Of a DNA stretch of 64,000 nucleotides, positions 63,262-64,000 are shown one piece after another; position 1 is the first letter of the stretch; each line of letters begins with the position of its first letter. The DNA is from Pseudomonas sp. ACM7 (GTDB lineage Bacteria; Pseudomonadota; Gammaproteobacteria; Pseudomonadales; Pseudomonadaceae): contig NZ_CP024866.1 in NCBI RefSeq assembly GCF_004136015.1, positions 1,623,120-1,687,119 of the forward strand, in the 5' to 3' direction. Under the pieces are notes generated by a model. It did not search any database. It saw only the letters and a list, made by a program, of their open reading frames with translations, and had not been told where the DNA came from. Made by a program: the position numbers and the translations under genes.

Positions 63262-64000
63262 CTACCCCCGCTGAGCTTCTGCCTCTTCATGGGCATGGCG
63301 CAACCGCTCACGGCTATTCGTCAAATGCAACCGCATCGCCGCCCGCGCCGCATCCGAATCCTGACGGGCAATCGCATCGTAAATTTCTTCGTGCTCTCGG
63401 CTCAGACGATTCATGTAGTGCTGTTGGTCGTCATGGGCCAGACGCGCGGAGTTGAGCCGTGTACGCGGAATGATGCTAGTGCCCAGGTGGGTCATGATGT
63501 CGGTGAAATAGCGGTTGCCCGTCGCCAGGGCGATTTGCAGGTGGAACTGGAAGTCGGACGCCACGGCATCGCTGGCATGGGAGACACTTTCATTCAACGC
63601 ATCCAGCGCAGCTCGCATCAATGCCAGCTGCTCGGGGCTGCGGCGTTGCGCAGCAAGGCCGGCGGATTCCACTTCGAGGCTGATGCGCAGTTCCAGAATC
63701 GCCAGCACGTCACGTAGCGTGACCACGGTCGCCGGGTCGATACGGAAACCGCTCGGGCTTGGGGTGTCGAGCACAAAAGTACCGATGCCGTGGCGGGTTT
63801 CAACCTGCCCGGCCGCCTGCAAACGGGAAATCGCTTCGCGCACCACGGTGCGGCTGACGCCATGGGCATCCATGATCGCCGACTCGGTGGGCAACTTGTC
63901 GCCACGCTTGAGGTGACCGTCGCGGATCTGCTCGGACAGCACCGTCACCAGTTCCTGAGCGAGGCTGCGGCGCTTGCGAGGGAGGCGTGGTGCGTCGATC
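63262..64000 (-). CDS. GntR-family (FadR subfamily) regulator, 5' end outside window
   Basis: At least 246 residues visible; the gene continues past the right edge. The winged helix-turn-helix is in GDKLPTESAIMDAHGVSRTVVREAISRLQAAG, and the C-terminal FCD effector domain follows, with ILELRISLEVESAGLAA and HLQIALATGN. The frame is open to position 64000 (PRLPRKRRSLAQEL before the GTG at 63948), so that GTG is probably not the start. Similar proteins regulate glucarate/galactarate genes, and the kdgD promoter 1.9 kb away carries a fitting palindrome. The link is inferred. Confidence 0.88.
   Translation of the reverse strand, partial: IDAPRLPRKRRSLAQELVTVLSEQIRDGHLKRGDKLPTESAIMDAHGVSRTVVREAISRLQAAGQVETRHGIGTFVLDTPSPSGFRIDPATVVTLRDVLAILELRISLEVESAGLAAQRRSPEQLALMRAALDALNESVSHASDAVASDFQFHLQIALATGNRYFTDIMTHLGTSIIPRTRLNSARLAHDDQQHYMNRLSREHEEIYDAIARQDSDAARAAMRLHLTNSRERLRHAHEEAEAQRG

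Overview
The window is chromosomal DNA of a Pseudomonas, most likely of the P. fluorescens group. Three things point there. The protein sequences are of typical pseudomonad type. Most intergenic gaps carry paired REP palindromes of two families (core TGTGGGAGCGGGCTTGCTCGCGAA and core TGTAGGAGCTGCCGAAGGCTGCGATC, shown only as family descriptions). The gene order matches, from memory, two separate blocks of the P. aeruginosa PAO1 map. I see no tRNA, rRNA, CRISPR array, insertion sequence or prophage, and gene starts were chosen by eye.

Region 1 (1-10.9 kb): an FAD amine/amino-acid oxidase, trxB, cysZ, a GT4 glycosyltransferase, an Old Yellow Enzyme, glutathione peroxidase, slyD, a DUF3565 protein, pta and a PlsC-type acyltransferase. 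This resembles PAO1 PA0849-PA0834 but lacks ackA between pta and slyD.

Region 2 (10.9-49.2 kb): a long housekeeping block resembling PA4442-PA4481. It holds sulfate activation (cysD, cysNC), a Nif3-family protein, algW, hisC-hisD-hisG, murA, ibaG and the Mla phospholipid-transport operon. Then come kdsD-kdsC-lptC-lptA-lptB, rpoN-hpf-ptsN-rapZ-ptsO, and the iron-starvation operon fagA-fumC-orf-sodA-ZIP behind a Fur-like box. It ends with pmbA/tldD, darP, a nitrilase-family hydrolase, the giant yhdP, rng, maf and mreBCD.

Region 3 (49.3-55.7 kb): gatCAB, an RlpA-like lipoprotein, a CaCA antiporter with altered ion-site residues in its first repeat, a carboxymuconolactone-decarboxylase-family protein and an AEC transporter.

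Region 4 (55.8-64 kb): a galactarate/glucarate catabolic operon (kdgD, semialdehyde dehydrogenase, MFS transporter, garD) with a likely GntR/FadR-type regulator cut by the window end. Between kdgD and the regulator sits a two-gene unit under a well-formed sigma70 promoter and a LexA box: a protein with the HxxxDx5H zinc signature of phospholipase C, plus a 64-residue partner. This SOS-controlled pair is the best candidate here for an undescribed system. Other points of note are a three-way-junction inverted repeat at the fumC start, a probable AUU start codon for mreC, and back-to-back promoters with different operators at 61.4-61.5 kb.
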